From Antrodiella citrinella (Eukaryota > Basidiomycota > Agaricomycetes > Polyporales > Steccherinaceae), in NCBI GenBank assembly GCA_004802725.1, contig SGPM01000005.1:216030-280029 (forward strand): a DNA stretch of 64,000 bases, written 5' to 3'. The position numbers and the translations under genes are program-made. The notes beneath the pieces are model-generated. The model did not search any database and was not told where the DNA came from. It saw nothing but the letters and a program-made list of their open reading frames with translations. The first letter of the stretch is position 1, and each line of letters begins with the position of its first letter. Positions 12,531 to 24,367 of the stretch are shown here, piece after piece.

Positions 12531-15500
12531 TCACTTCATGGGTTGATATGGCGACATCGGCTGCGCATGCATTCCAAACACCATCGGGTTTGGCGGCAGC
12601 GACACCGACAGCGGCATTGGCAGAGGCAGCGACGATGCCATACTGATCACAGGCGACCCTAGGCCACCAGGCAAAGCGGATACATTGGTGGGCGGCGAGC
12701 TCTCGAAGTCCTATAAAAACGATAATAATTCACAGGAAGGGGTGGAGGAAAAAAAACAATATATTAGCACTCATTCCATGACGAGAGCAATAAAAAGTGA
12801 GACGTGTGCGTGTGGATATAGACAGTGCGGAGGTATGGGAAAGCACAAAGAAGGGGTAAGTAGAGGGGTATGAATGGAATAAGTGTGGTATGGTGGAGGG
12901 AATTTAGGGGGAATCAGCAATGCTACCTACGTCCACATGCATGCTGGGGAGCCTGCTTGTGTTCTGTCGTGCCGAGGGTATCTGACGCAATTGTCGGAAA
13001 TCGTTCTTCGTGTAGGTCTTTGTGAGACCGGTGGTGAAGGCGGTCGGGGAGCGGATGAGCGCTGTCGGAGGGGAGATGGTGACCAAGCTGAGGACATCTT
13101 GATTGAGGGCCTTGCGAGGAGGTGTGGACGGTAAAGGGATCTCGATGGGGCGGACTAGGTCTTCTACTTCGTGGAAAGGTAGCTCGATGGTTTCGGGTAA
13201 AATGAGCGGACCTGCGGATGGGCTGATCTCGTCGATGAGGATCAGGCTGGCTCGTGATGCGTCCAAGTCTGCGCGGGCAACAGGGTCGAGGTTGTCTTGA
13301 ATGCTATCGCACACAGTGTCAAAGGCCTCCGAGGTGACCCCTCGTAGCACAGGTGTACTGTCTTTGTGTTGCAAGGTCGTGGTCACGAACCAAGTCAACA
13401 GCTGCGTCAGCTCGTTGCCAACTTCGTCATTTCGACGTGCCGAATTTGTTTCGAGCGTGGCGAAAATTGCACCGAGGTCAGAACCCAATCTGTCGGCATC
13501 CAGGTTCGGGGGTGGAACGGAGGCTATGATCTCTCGGCATGCCTTGATCAAGACGTGAAGTTCGGATGACGGAGTATGGACGTTCTTGCAGCCTTGCAGA
13601 AGTATCAACGACAGTGGATAGAACAGCTCGGGATTCATGGAACTAATGTCCTGACAGAGTATCTTCGCAATCGTCGTGAGCTGTAGTGATTGTACATCTT
13701 GCTCGAGTAGTGACCATAGGCACTGTGCGAACGTATGAACGGCATCCTCGTCCGTGGTGATCCAAGTAGTCAGCCAGTGGGCAGCAGTCGACGAGCCACC
13801 CATGAGATCCAAGAGGAACCGCAGGGACAGCGACAGTTGATACTGCCTGAAAATCCGACGTTTCCTATCAGCTTGGGTGTTGTCGTTGGTAGTGAGCGCC
13901 TGTAAAGCCTCAAACATCTCCTTCAGCTCTTCCTGCAGCATCCAATCTCCAATCCCAACGACACCACCATCCAGTTCCACAAGCCGCCGGACAAAGTGCG
14001 CTTTGCTCTCAACGTCTAAAACTTGAGAGAACGACCACAGCGGCCGAAGCACGTTCGGAATGACGTGTTGCACCCACGCCGCAACGTGCGCGTCCTCAGA
14101 GTCGGGCATCGGCAACAAGAACTCTATGAGGCAGAATACTTGGAGGATGTGATGCGCAGGATCCCGTTTCTCGTAATGCAGCCCGTGTTCCAGCAGCGTC
14201 TGCAGCACAACGTGCGCACCGAGCCTGCTACCCTCTGGAGACGCCGAAGTGTCCGCTAGGCTACGCACGAGGTCGAGGCAGGACTGTCTTGTTTCTTGAG
14301 CAGCAGCGCACGTGGGACTGGATTGGGAGTACAGCATGTCTGCTGCGTCTGTGCAGACGAACAAGTTCGATGTTCCGATGACGAGAGCGCGGAACGCGCG
14401 TCCTACGAGAGGATATGTCGGGATGACGCGGAGGATGAGTCTGAGCAGTTCGTCTAACGCCTGGAAGAGATGCGTCACAAGACTTGGGTTGGAAAGTGGG
14501 GGCGGGTGGACTGTGAAGTACCCTCCAACTTCTTCGACGATAGCTAGGAACATGCTGACAAGACACGTCAAGAGACTACGACTCCCTTCTCTCCAGAAAG
14601 CTTGTACAACTTCATACTCATGGTCCTCGTCCAGTTCGGATGCGATCACGACTAAGGCGACTCGTAGCGAAAGCAAACTCTCCGGTGTAAGTTGCTCGGG
14701 AGTATGGACCAACTCGTTGACAGCGCCCTCCAAACCGTCGTCTGCCATCAATGCAGCCTCCCGTAGATTGGACCGTGTTTGAGCCGTGATGAACGAATGC
14801 GGAGGCTGGAGGTTCAAAATGCACTTGATGAGCTCCGGTCGCACGATGGCCTGCGGATTCTCCGCAAGGTTGATGAGAACGTGTTCCGCATCGAGTCCAC
14901 CCTTAGAAGGGACATCGTCATCTAGCATGCAGCTCAAACGAAAAATCATTTGGCGCAGCATCAATAAATGGTTCAGAATCTTCCGAAATATTAGAACTTC
15001 ACTCAAATATGAATGTCAATAGATGGCGTACCTCTCTATACCCGTCGATGTTTTGCCACAGACGAAGGATCCCAAGCACCCGCTCTCGACATTGAGGTTC
15101 AGGCAAACTATCAGCCCAAGCGTACACAGCAAGAGTACAAGACACTCCGATGAAGGCTCTGACGAAGGCTACAAAGTCGTCGTGCCGTGTAGCAGGTTTG
15201 ATCCTTTTCAATAGCAAGGGAGGGTACTGAGATGAAGCGGGCGTCGGTTGATTCTCACAGAGCTTCGTAACAAGGTCCTGGTGAGTGATCATCGAAGCAA
15301 GCCACACGCCGAAAGATGCTTCCTGGGAGCTCATGTCCGCCAGTGCCGCTGCTGCTTCTGGGAAATCTCCTTGAGTATTAGAAAGTGCATCTTCTAGGAC
15401 CAGCCACCTTGTTATTCGAGATGTGAGCTGCTGAGCTGCTGTCCGAGTTTCCCGAGTCGCGCCACTATCTGCCACCGACTTCAAGACATCGAGGAAGTAG

Positions 15501-16673
15501 TCGTTGTTCATGCAACGGGCAATATCCGCGTTGGCTGCTGCATTGAGGAGCTTCGAGAGCGTTTCTTCATCCAGATTCGACGCATCGAATACCGCTGACA
15601 GGTCTAATGCTTGCTGGAAAGAAGGTGAGGCTATGGTTTGAAATGCATTCTCGTCATACGCACTATCATTGTCCTAGCAAGCTCCGGATTCTGCGAAGCC
15701 ACGCGTGACAAGATTCCTGCAACGAGATAAGTCTGGTCTCCATCCTGAGCGGACCAAGATGAAGGTCAATAAATGTCTCATGCGTTCAAAACACGCGCAA
15801 TACCTTCTCGCCAATCATGCCTCCCACAGTGTCGGAAAATTGAGCAAGAACGTCCTCCTTGATATCGTCAGCGACTGGACGCATGAGGTACTCCGATACC
15901 TGCTCCAGATCAGCTTCCTCTGGAAGCTGTTCTAGGTCAGGATACAAGTATGGAAAATCCGGAGAGTCCCAATCGTCATGTGACGGCTTCAGGCAGAACA
16001 TGAGCCTCACAATGAGTTCAAGAGGCGGTGCATCTGGAATGAGGCTTAACAATTGCCTTGCAAGCTGTGTTGGGTCATTTGCGTTCGACGGGTCGAGGGC
16101 GCGTGGAGTCGGAACGGGATCTACGGACGCGTAGGTCTTCGGCGTGTACGTAGGTGGGGAGGAGGGTGTTTCTGAAGCAACTTCCCCGTAGATAGCCATA
16201 GACACAGATTCGAACGCGCCTTTCACAATCATGAGGCGTGTGGCATGCTGAATATCAAGTGCAATTAGTCACTACGCCGAAGGACATAACGATGACCCTC
16301 ACCTCCTTGCTCATCCCGACCACGAAGTCCATTTGCCCACCGGCATAGGCAAGGAATGTCGGAACCAGTGCATTTGTTACCTTGGCCTTCTGTCCGTCCG
16401 GTGCGGTGATAGGGTGCGCGTTGAAGTAGACCTCGAGGTAGAATGCCTGTGGTTCAGTGCGACTAGGAATATACGGGACTCTGTCGTCAGCACGGCACGC
16501 TCATCGCGGCGTTGGACGGGACACACGCACGCAATTATTTCCGCGTTTCCGGCAAAGGGCTGGGAATCTGTAGGGAAAATGGAGATGGACTGAACGCGAA
16601 CAGGAGAGGAGAAGCGAATGGCGGCGAGACTTCCTGGTCCATGTGGCTCCAGGACGCACCATTGCAGCAGCAT
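12531..16673 (-). CDS. Virilizer-like protein (putative m6A writer-complex scaffold)
   Basis: Exons complement(12531..12710, 12931..14979, 15032..15613, 15664..15744, 15804..16247, 16303..16480, 16531..16673) give 1218 aa in frame. The N-terminus (LLQWCVLEPHGPGSLAAIRF, then PVRVQSISIFPTDSQPF, then EPQAFYLEVYFNAHPI) matches the virilizer N-terminal domain. Virilizer is the large scaffold of the METTL3/METTL14/WTAP RNA methylation complex. The rest is helical-repeat-like with conserved-looking pieces (YREILNHLLMLRQMIFRL, built across intron 5). A last 180-nt exon beyond a 220-nt intron adds a Ser/Pro/Met-rich tail; without it the frame stops shortly after HVD. Start 16673 was chosen over an in-frame ATG at 16736 because homology begins there. 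Family call is from memory of the domain; function in this fungus is inferred. Confidence 0.72.
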
Positions 16674-16972
16674 CGCAGCTTGTTTCGAGCAGACCGTCTC
16701 GGACGATGAGCGACGAGTATGAATGTCGGCGATCACACAGCCATGGTAACCTGAAAGTTGCTTTCGCGGCCGTTGAACGCGGGGGCGTCTGTCGGGGGTG
16801 TCGGTCCCGGCGCAGTTATCTGGCGCAGTCTTTTGCCTTTTTAAGCAAGCCGCGCCGAATCACGTGTGCACCAGCCCTGGTGCCGTTTTTCTGCCTTGGG
16901 AGTTCTCTCTCGCAGTCTCTCTTTCCTCTGGTCTCGTGTCAGTCATCATCCGTCTTTCTTTCTCGTACCACC
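16674..16972. promoter_or_regulatory. Bidirectional promoter region, virilizer-like / ORM
   Basis: About 300 bases separate two divergent start codons. The half next to ORM is pyrimidine-rich just before its ATG. No TATA box is clear. The region should drive both genes. Confidence 0.4.
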
Positions 16973-17957
16973 ATGAGTGGCATACTTTCCTCGCCAACAC
17001 TCAGCGTGCCGCATCTCTCCATCTCAACCTCATCGTCGTCGTCAGAGCTCAAAGTCCGCATGGGCCGTGCGAGAAGCAGCAGCATCGTGAAAGTAGAGTC
17101 CGTGGGGCAGGACTCGCAGGAGCAGGATCTGGATCAGGGCGTGTACGACAACGTCAACGCGGAATGGGTTAATCGCAAGGGTGCGTCTTCCTTCTACCTC
17201 TCGTCTGTGGCGTCGCGCTCGGCCCTTCTCACCTTGTCGTATAATGAATTAGGCGCGTGGCTCATCCACCCAGTGCTCATCATTGCAGGCAAGATCGTCG
17301 TCGACACAATTCCCGGGATGCGACAGGAAGTGAGCTGGCTCATCGTCAACCTCATGTATCTCGGCGTACGTGGTCTCTCCCTTCCGTCGTGACATCTGTC
17401 ATTTACTCGGTTTGCTTGGCATCCGCAGCTGTCCTACCTAATGTTCCACTACGTGACTGGTATACCCTTTCAGTCCGACTTGCACAGCGGTGCCTATGAC
17501 GACCTTACTATGTGGGAACAAATTGACGATGGCGCGCATTATACGCCAGCGAAAAAGTGGTTACTCTGCGTACCCATAGTACTGTAAGTTTACACTCGCT
17601 CCTTTTGTCACTCACGGTCACCGACCGCCGTCCTTGTCAATAGATTCCTTGCATCAACTCACTACACTCGCTACAACCCCTGGCTATTCGCGATCAATTT
17701 GACTGCTCTCATCTTCGTACTGCTGCCAAAGCTTCCTCAGGTGTGTTTCAGTACGATCGTCGTCGTGTCATTTAATGTCCCTAACGGTATCCTTCGTGCA
17801 ATAGTTTCACAGACAGCGTCTTCGCTTCATGGTACAAGACGAGCCCTCCGGCGTAGCAACGCCAGTAACGCCAAGTTTCCCTCGATCCGGGTCCCTCACG
17901 CCCACAACGCCCCTCTCCATCCCACCTATCATCATCACTGAAGAGCAGTTCAGCTAA
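16973..17957 (+). CDS. ORM1: Orm-family regulator of sphingolipid synthesis
   Basis: Exons 16973..17180, 17253..17365, 17429..17583, 17644..17740 and 17805..17957 give 241 aa. Orm proteins sit in the ER membrane and restrain serine palmitoyltransferase. The core matches the family throughout: NAEWVNRKGAWLIHPVLI, then PGMRQEVSWLIVNLMYLGLS, then FHYVTGIPFQSDLHSGAYDD, then LTMWEQIDDGAHYTPAKKWL and THYTRYNPWLFAINL, with hydrophobic spans as expected for a four-helix ER protein. The N-terminal about 60 residues are Ser-rich, where yeast Orm proteins are controlled by phosphorylation; sites here are not assigned. The C-terminal Pro/Thr-rich tail is longer than in human ORMDL. All introns are 51-72 nt. 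Confidence 0.95.
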
Positions 17958-18324
17958 TACACACGCCTCTCAATTATCGCTTCTTTCGTTTACGTGTTCG
18001 GCGTAGACATGTGCAAGGTTCGACACATCGCGTTCTTCCTTTCATTGCATCTTCTCTCCCACTACTACTATATTATTGGCATACCTGCTGCACAGTCAGC
18101 TCCGTCCTTTGGCTCATTCTTCTGAACCTTGGACCAGCATTAACAATCCCCTCATCATGAAGTTTTTTTTCTTATCGCATTTTCTGCTTCGACTGTCTCT
18201 AGGATGGCCAATGTAATGAATAGAGCGTGCCACTTGCATCTAGTTTATCAACAACAACTTGAGAACCAACGTGCCCACGTGGGTTATGGTGTGCGAGAAG
18301 AATGAAGTTGAGATGGTGATGCCG
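17958..18324. other. Intergenic between convergent ORM and MTD1 genes
   Basis: 367 bases between two stop codons on facing strands. Nothing beyond presumed 3' UTRs is seen. Confidence 0.4.
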
Positions 18325-19893
18325 TCATGAGGACGCCGCAGGTGTGGTCGACTCTGATGCTGCGAGAACTTCCCGATATTCTTTCAACCGCAGTCTGTTG
18401 CGCATTTGTAAGGTGAGACTATGATCACAAATGAAAGACAACAAATCTCGACGCACAGATTTCGGATTAACATCATGATAGTGACCTTCCCAATCGTCGG
18501 CATGTAAAGCGAAGCCTGCGATCACAATCACATGTATCAATACATCTTGTCTCGAGATGTCAACTTCTTGAAATAGACATTTTGACATACCTTACCCCTG
18601 ACTTCCTTCTCAAAGTTCTTGTCCGCGGCGACGTTCAGGCATACGCACCCGTCCTTCAGCCACTCGGTTTGGACTTTGTAATTCGGGTTGGGGACGGCGG
18701 AGACGACGACGTCGGATTGGGCGAGGCACTCTTGCAGGGTGAGCGTGCAAGGGTGGACGACGTGACGCGGGTGGAAGCGTTGCGTTTGGGTCTCGGAGGT
18801 GAGACGAGGGCGTTTGGTGTATTCCTACAGATGACATGGGGCGGCTGATGAGACAGAGACGGGGGTGATGGACGAACCTGGATGGAATCGATGTCCACAG
18901 AGAACACGCGTGCGCCGTCGTTCGCAAGCAGCGCCGCAAGAGGGCGGCCGACCACTTCGGACCTAACAAACAATCCCGTCCGTTTAAGTCAACTGTTCAG
19001 ACACCAACAGTACAGTATCGGACCAACATACCTGTTAATGACAGTGATGGTCTTCCCATAAGCCCGATCACCGTACGGCAGGATCGTGTTATATACGCGT
19101 GTGTACTCTAGACACTTCACGACGGCGAGCGGCGTACACGGGAGAACAGACTTGACGAACCCGGCAGGGGGCTGGTCCTCCACCACGGTAGGGACCTCCT
19201 GCTTGTGGATCGCAGGTGAGAGGAGGGATTGTGGTCTCAGATACCGGATGCTAGTTGCAGGTTAGTATTTCAGTTCCTTCACAAAGAGAAGATGTATACT
19301 TGTGGTAGAGGTTGTAGTGGAACTTGACGTGTAGGCCTTCCACGTCCTTGAATGGAGAGACGATCTGCGAATACGTGTGTGAGGTCTGAAAAACAACAAT
19401 TACCGAAGAATCATGCTAATCTCACTTGCTGCAGGTAATGGTCCTGGAAAAGGTTGATTCAGCTGAAAACCTCCGCATGCACGCGGCTACCAACCTGCTG
19501 AGCACCAAAGATCGGATAATACACCTGTAAACCACCTTCCCCATCAACAAACGCATCTCGCTACTGCAAGTCTCAAAATGTACACACCATAATACCATCC
19601 ACACTATCATCCTCATTCGCCTCAATGATCGCCTCCTCCACGCCCTCTCCATCGGTCAACATCGCATCAGCCGCCGACCCAGTCGTCTTCAGTATAAACT
19701 CCACCCCTAGGTCGAGGCATTGTTTCTGGGTGAACTCGGCGTAGAACTTGCTCGGGGTGGCGGCGGTGGACAGGATCCCGACGAGCTTGCACTGACGGTC
19801 GGAGCGCGCGAGAGCGGACTTCACTTCGTCCCGGAATGCACTCGCGATGGGGTCTGCTTTTAAGAGCAGGCCTTTGGGTATGGTTGTCGCCAT
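18325..19893 (-). CDS. MTD1: NAD+-dependent 5,10-methylene-THF dehydrogenase
   Basis: Nine exons: complement(18325..18394, 18457..18515, 18591..18824, 18878..18962, 19032..19250, 19300..19364, 19426..19443, 19495..19524, 19588..19893), 361 aa in frame. The enzyme oxidises cytosolic methylene-tetrahydrofolate to methenyl-THF with NAD+, feeding one-carbon units to purine synthesis. Recognisable pieces in order: SKFYAEFTQKQCLDLGVEF; DGIMVYYPIFGAQQDHYLQQ (over three exons, one only 18 nt); SPFKDVEGLHVKFHYNLY; PCTPLAVVKCLEY; TVINRSEVVGRPLAALLAND (Rossmann region); and TIGKVTIMMLIRNLLRLKEY. Yeast Mtd1 is about 320 aa; the extra length is mainly at the C-terminal side and in loops. An upstream in-frame ATG is possible, but MATTIPKG fits better. 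Confidence 0.9.
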
Positions 19894-20162
19894 TGGATCG
19901 AGATGTATAGAAGTGGAGGATTCGGAAGAGGGTCGACTTACTGAGAGCAATCTTTCGACGGACGGCACTGATTAGATCGACAAATTTTTATCTCTCTGGA
20001 CGCGACGCGTCGAGTCAGAACGCGTCCATTTGGGGACGGGCACAGCCATCCTGGAGTGACAAGACAAAACAACTACAGACCACAAATCGCAACGAGTGAT
20101 CATTGGAAACTGTGTTATGATACATCCTAATTTCCCATACCGACTGACTCGGTCTACTCGGC

Positions 20163-22233
20163 TTAGAGACCCAACAACGCCGTCGTTGAGGACCTAGGTA
20201 TGATGTTGCACTTGAACGGTCTGGGAGTACTACAGAAACCAACGCGTCAGTACACACGACTTCACGACAGCCTGTGTCGCATTTACCTGATGATCTCCGG
20301 TCCAACCTCCACCACAGGCAATACTGTCTCACCCTTCTCGTTTTTTATTGGCTCAATCTTGAATGCAGCCAACACGCACACCGAGAACGTCCACACACTC
20401 GCTGCTGCTAAGTGCATCCCCGGACAGATGCGTCTGCCGAATCCGAAAACGGTCGGTATGGGGTCGGGTTCGCCCAGTCCACCTTGTTCGACCGAGAGGA
20501 ACCGCTCGGGTTTGAATTCTAGAGGGTTGGAGTAGACTGCTGGGTCGTGCATCATTCCCCTGCAGGATAGATTCTTTTCAGGGCACATGATATTACAAAG
20601 GGATCAATTTGCCACACCAGAGGTTGCCAATGACCGTTGAACCTGAACAGTGATTTACTCAGTACTATGTTATAGATAGAAATGAACAGCTCACCTTTCG
20701 GGATGACATACGATCCATACGCAAAATCTTCCGTTGCTCGGTGTGGAATTCCTGTACGAACGACGTTGGTATGCTTAGAGGATATTGGCTTCTTTTGACG
20801 ATTGAGGGACCGACCAATTGGTGCAATAGTCCAGTATCTCAGGATCTCTCTAACTAGGGCATACACATATGGCAGCCTCTGTTCATCTTCCACGTTTGGG
20901 AGGCGGTCACTCCCAACAACTTCGTCTATCTCTTTCTGCGCTCGCGCTTGCACGTCGGGGAAGAGACACATAAGGAGGAAGAAAACGGTTAAGAAGGCAG
21001 TTGTCTGAGAATCAATACGACGAAGTCAGTATGAGCAACATGCATGTGAGAAAAGAATGGGTTCACAGTGTCTGCGCCACCTGTATATAAACTCGCAGCA
21101 GTCCACATAACGTCGTCTTCCTCTGCCTTGTTCGCCCCTGACTTGCCATTCAGACAAGTGGCTACGTACGAATCGGGGAAGGCTTCCTTTTGCTAAATTT
21201 TCGCATGCATGGATGAGAATAAGCTTCCAAAGCAGTAAACTAATTTGAACACAAACCATGTCCGACTTGACCATATCGAATGGCGCTTGAGCCATCACAT
21301 CCAACTCTTTCCGCCATATATGGGCTTGCTTCTGGAAGCCTGCACCGGGGACCCACTCAGGGACGTGTTTGACTGAAAAACACATCAGTCACATTCAGCA
21401 CGAGCCTGACAAAGGATGTGGGAAAGTTACGCCACGGAACGACGTCGACGATGAACGCAAACGACCGCGCAGCGAATCCAAAGATCTCATGCACATGCTC
21501 CGCATAGTCAATATACTCTGTGCCTTCAACTTTGGCCCCTCTCCCGTACGACAGTTCCACGATCATGTTGCCGACGGAGTTTCGAATGTGCTTCAGGAAA
21601 TCATCGGGTGACCGATAGAGATCATGCAGAAACCCTTCTGCGGCGCGTTGCTCGAGGGGACGGAACTTCCGCACAGCTGTTGAGTTCAGTACTTTGCTCA
21701 ATAGTCTACGGTATTTGCGGTGTTGTTCGCCGCCAGGATTCAGACCGACCGCACGACCCCATCCAATGCTGGAAATCTAATATATCAAGACTTTTTAGAG
21801 GACAAGAACGAGCTACTTACAGATCTGTGGCCATGATCATGTTTTGCGGACGAGCCGCAAACACGTTCGCGTTCTTTTCGAGAATTTCCACCGCGACTTT
21901 GTGCGAATTGATTACAAATACATGCTCGCCCATCAGTACTGTCAGATGAAACAGTGGACCTATAAAACAATGTCAGATATTTCTCGAATTCTGTGAACGA
22001 GGATTCATACCGTATTCTTGCGCCCATTTATTGAATTGCAGCCACTCCATGCTACTCGGCATCTGCAGTATATTGCCTATGAATGGCCAGCCATTCGGAC
22101 CAGGTGGCAAAGCCATTCGCCTCCGCCTACTGTGTACGACCCATAACGCTGCAACGACGATTGCTGTTAGGACATAATCCCAAATCTGAAGCTTACCCAG
22201 GAGACCAACGCTGTGGACAATAGTGTGGTCCAT
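20163..22233 (-). CDS. Cytochrome P450 monooxygenase
   Basis: Ten exons: complement(20163..20229, 20287..20559, 20618..20642, 20695..20751, 20815..21004, 21067..21192, 21257..21372, 21431..21768, 21821..21959, 22011..22233), 517 aa. Visible features: an N-terminal membrane anchor (about 15-34) followed by an Arg cluster and the LPPGPNGWPFIGN hinge; the I-helix oxygen-binding site as TGGADTT; the K-helix ExxR as REILR; and the heme loop FGFGRRICPG with the axial Cys. All key motifs are present, so it should be an active ER oxidase. The sequence resembles the large basidiomycete group annotated as O-methylsterigmatocystin-oxidoreductase-like, but the substrate cannot be read from sequence. One exon is only 25 nt. 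The intron after API uses a weak GTCGGT donor. No biosynthetic partner genes lie nearby. Confidence 0.9.
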
Positions 22234-22888
22234 GGAGGTATGTGTAACGATGCAGAATTTGTGGTTCAGGTTTATATAGAAAAACCCAGTGATTACGATA
22301 TGTTATCCGATGTAGGTCCTCCCGTGTTTCCAAGGTCACCCGAGTCACCGCGCTGGTAAAACGGATGGGACGCAATAAAATGACCTGCACACGATAGGGG
22401 CTACGCGGTTGGGTATCCGCATCGACCCTGTTGGTTGGATAGCATGAATCAGTCTGGAAATAACTCGGGACGTTGGTACGGTTTGATACATAGGACTTTG
22501 ACTTACCTCAGGTCCATAACGTATAAGCCGCATCTGCTGACAGTCATAAGAGAGAAGATGGTTCTACTTTCGGAGTTTAAACATCCGTGCCGTGCCGGCA
22601 CTTATGGCGAGTGCAGCCATCCTGTCTCCAGTAATCTCGAACGAACTGACCACTCACCCCGACTCTTTCACATCGTCCTATTTGCTCAAAAAGTATTCCG
22701 ACTGACTTTCATTAGTTCCGGTACCAAGCCTCCACGTACGTCCTAAGAACATAAATAAAAGAAGCCCAACGGGGTCGGTATACAACTATCGAAACAACAG
22801 CAGTGGCAGCACGAACACATGAAACAATGTCACACCTGGAATCCCGACTCTTCTTCTATTCTCCCTACGCAGCACTGCGGCATCAATA
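22234..22888. promoter_or_regulatory. P450 promoter region and phosphatase-inhibitor 3' flank
   Basis: 655 bases without a supported gene. Reading on the minus strand, a TATATAAA-like element (plus-strand 22271-22278) lies about 40 bases before the P450 start codon and is a plausible TATA box. The remaining sequence separates it from the IPP-2-like gene upstream. Small ORFs here lack coding features. Confidence 0.45.
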
Positions 22889-23918
22889 TTACTTTGACTC
22901 TCCATGAACCACTCCGTTCACTTCGATGACGTCAGGCTCATCGTCCATGGTTGTATCCTGACTGTGGAGGCTCACGCTGCGGTCGACCGACGCAATGCTC
23001 TCGCTGTCTTCGTCGTCCATCAGTTCCTTCGCCCGCTGTGGCAGACGCAGATGTGAGCCAACATTGAGAATACGGCAGCAGCATAATGCACCTTCATCGC
23101 TTCTGCCTCGTTGGAATAGTGCCTTCCACGGGCTCGTATGAAGGCCTCATGTTTAGCGGCCGCTATAGAATCAAGGCCAGTCATTAGCATACCGATGGTC
23201 AAGGGTCTGCAGGGATGCAGTATACGCACTTTCTTCGTCCATCTCTTCAATTTCAATTTCATCCCCTGGTTGTCTATCATCCATGCGGATTACGTCCCGC
23301 GCTTCATTGGGCAGACTGAAGCTTGTACTCCTGCTTGACGGTGTGCTCCCTGGTTTCCCAGAGGAAGCTCGGCCACTGCTCGAGAAAGACGTTCGCCGAG
23401 ACGGCGGACCAGATTCACCCCCTGTCGCGCCAGTGCTGCTTGGTGAGGGTGCGCGCCCAACTGAGGACGTAGGGCTAATCGTACGGCCTCCGTTCAGATC
23501 GAGTGCAGGGATATCTGAAAGTGTGAATGAGTTCGGTACGGTCATCGCAAGGGTGATTGTGAAGTGGTAGGAGAGAAGGTGCGGTGCAAGGAGTCAGGGA
23601 GCGGCTCACCTCCTTCAAATGTGTCCGTTTCTGCGTCATACCGAACATAGGGTGTCTTTGGCTCCGTTATCTTCATCTGACTATCCTTCTGAGCCTCTGT
23701 CAGCGCAAGGTTCTCCTCGTCCCATTGCAGGCTGTGAGCGATCCTAACACGACACCCTGAGTGATACTACAATATCGACGATGTATCAACGTAAACGCGC
23801 ACTGCTGTGGTGCACCCGTTGGAGGCGCATTCTTCAGAATTCCCTTTGGCTTCGAATTGGAACGAGAGATGGCAGGGTGATGTGGATGTACTTGCTCAAT
23901 TACTTGTGGAGATGCCAT
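22889..23918 (-). CDS. GLC8: Protein phosphatase inhibitor 2 (IPP-2/Glc8)
   Basis: Exons complement(22889..23035, 23092..23162, 23230..23514, 23610..23743, 23803..23918), 250 aa. Glc8/inhibitor-2 binds protein phosphatase 1 and modulates its activity. The three known contact elements are visible: [10 protein letters not shown] (about 23-32); then, across intron 1, [14 protein letters not shown] followed by [17 protein letters not shown]; and [20 protein letters not shown] near the C-terminus, the helix that covers the PP1 active site. Between them lies a Ser/Gly-rich linker. The intron 1 acceptor GTGTTAG was chosen because it restores [10 protein letters not shown] in frame. Confidence 0.93.
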
Positions 23919-24367
23919 TGCAGTAGCCGACGATGGAGAACGGTGACTGTGGGATGAGTGAAGAGAGAGATGCGATGGAGATGGTGGTGGTCGATGATAG
24001 AAGTGAGGCCGCACCACAACTGCAACACACATAAAGCAGCAGATGATCGACTTTGCAGTGAGGTGCTGATTTCGGCTGTGCGTATTATTATAATCTCATC
24101 TCCGTTAGTCCCCGTCAGATCAGGCAGTCGTACGCCGTACGCGTGGCAGATTCAGTTACGGCCTTTTGGAATCAAAGATCTATGCGTGGTATGTAAAGTA
24201 CAGACAAGAAAAGCAACGACAGAATCCCATGCAGCGCAACTGATACCAAAGTGGAGTACGTGCATACTAAAATGAAGGGTGTGATAGGTTACAAATAATG
24301 CCGAAGGGTTCCAAAAGCAATAGAGAGGGTAGTGGAGACAAAAGTTCGTCAACTGGACGGCGATCCC
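23919..24367. other. Intergenic, phosphatase inhibitor 5' flank to STIMATE-like 3' end
   Basis: 449 bases without a supported gene. It should hold the Glc8-like promoter (right of 23918) and the terminator of the next gene. No repeat or RNA gene recognised. Confidence 0.4.

Noticed and set aside
19893..22233. Possible biosynthetic cluster around the P450
   Set aside because: Its neighbours are Mtd1 (folate) and phosphatase inhibitor 2; no synthase, transporter or regulator is adjacent.
23803..23870. Alternative donor GTGCAC for intron 1 of the phosphatase inhibitor
   Set aside because: Using GTGCGC with the GTGTTAG acceptor gives the conserved [10 protein letters not shown] in frame with fewer odd residues.
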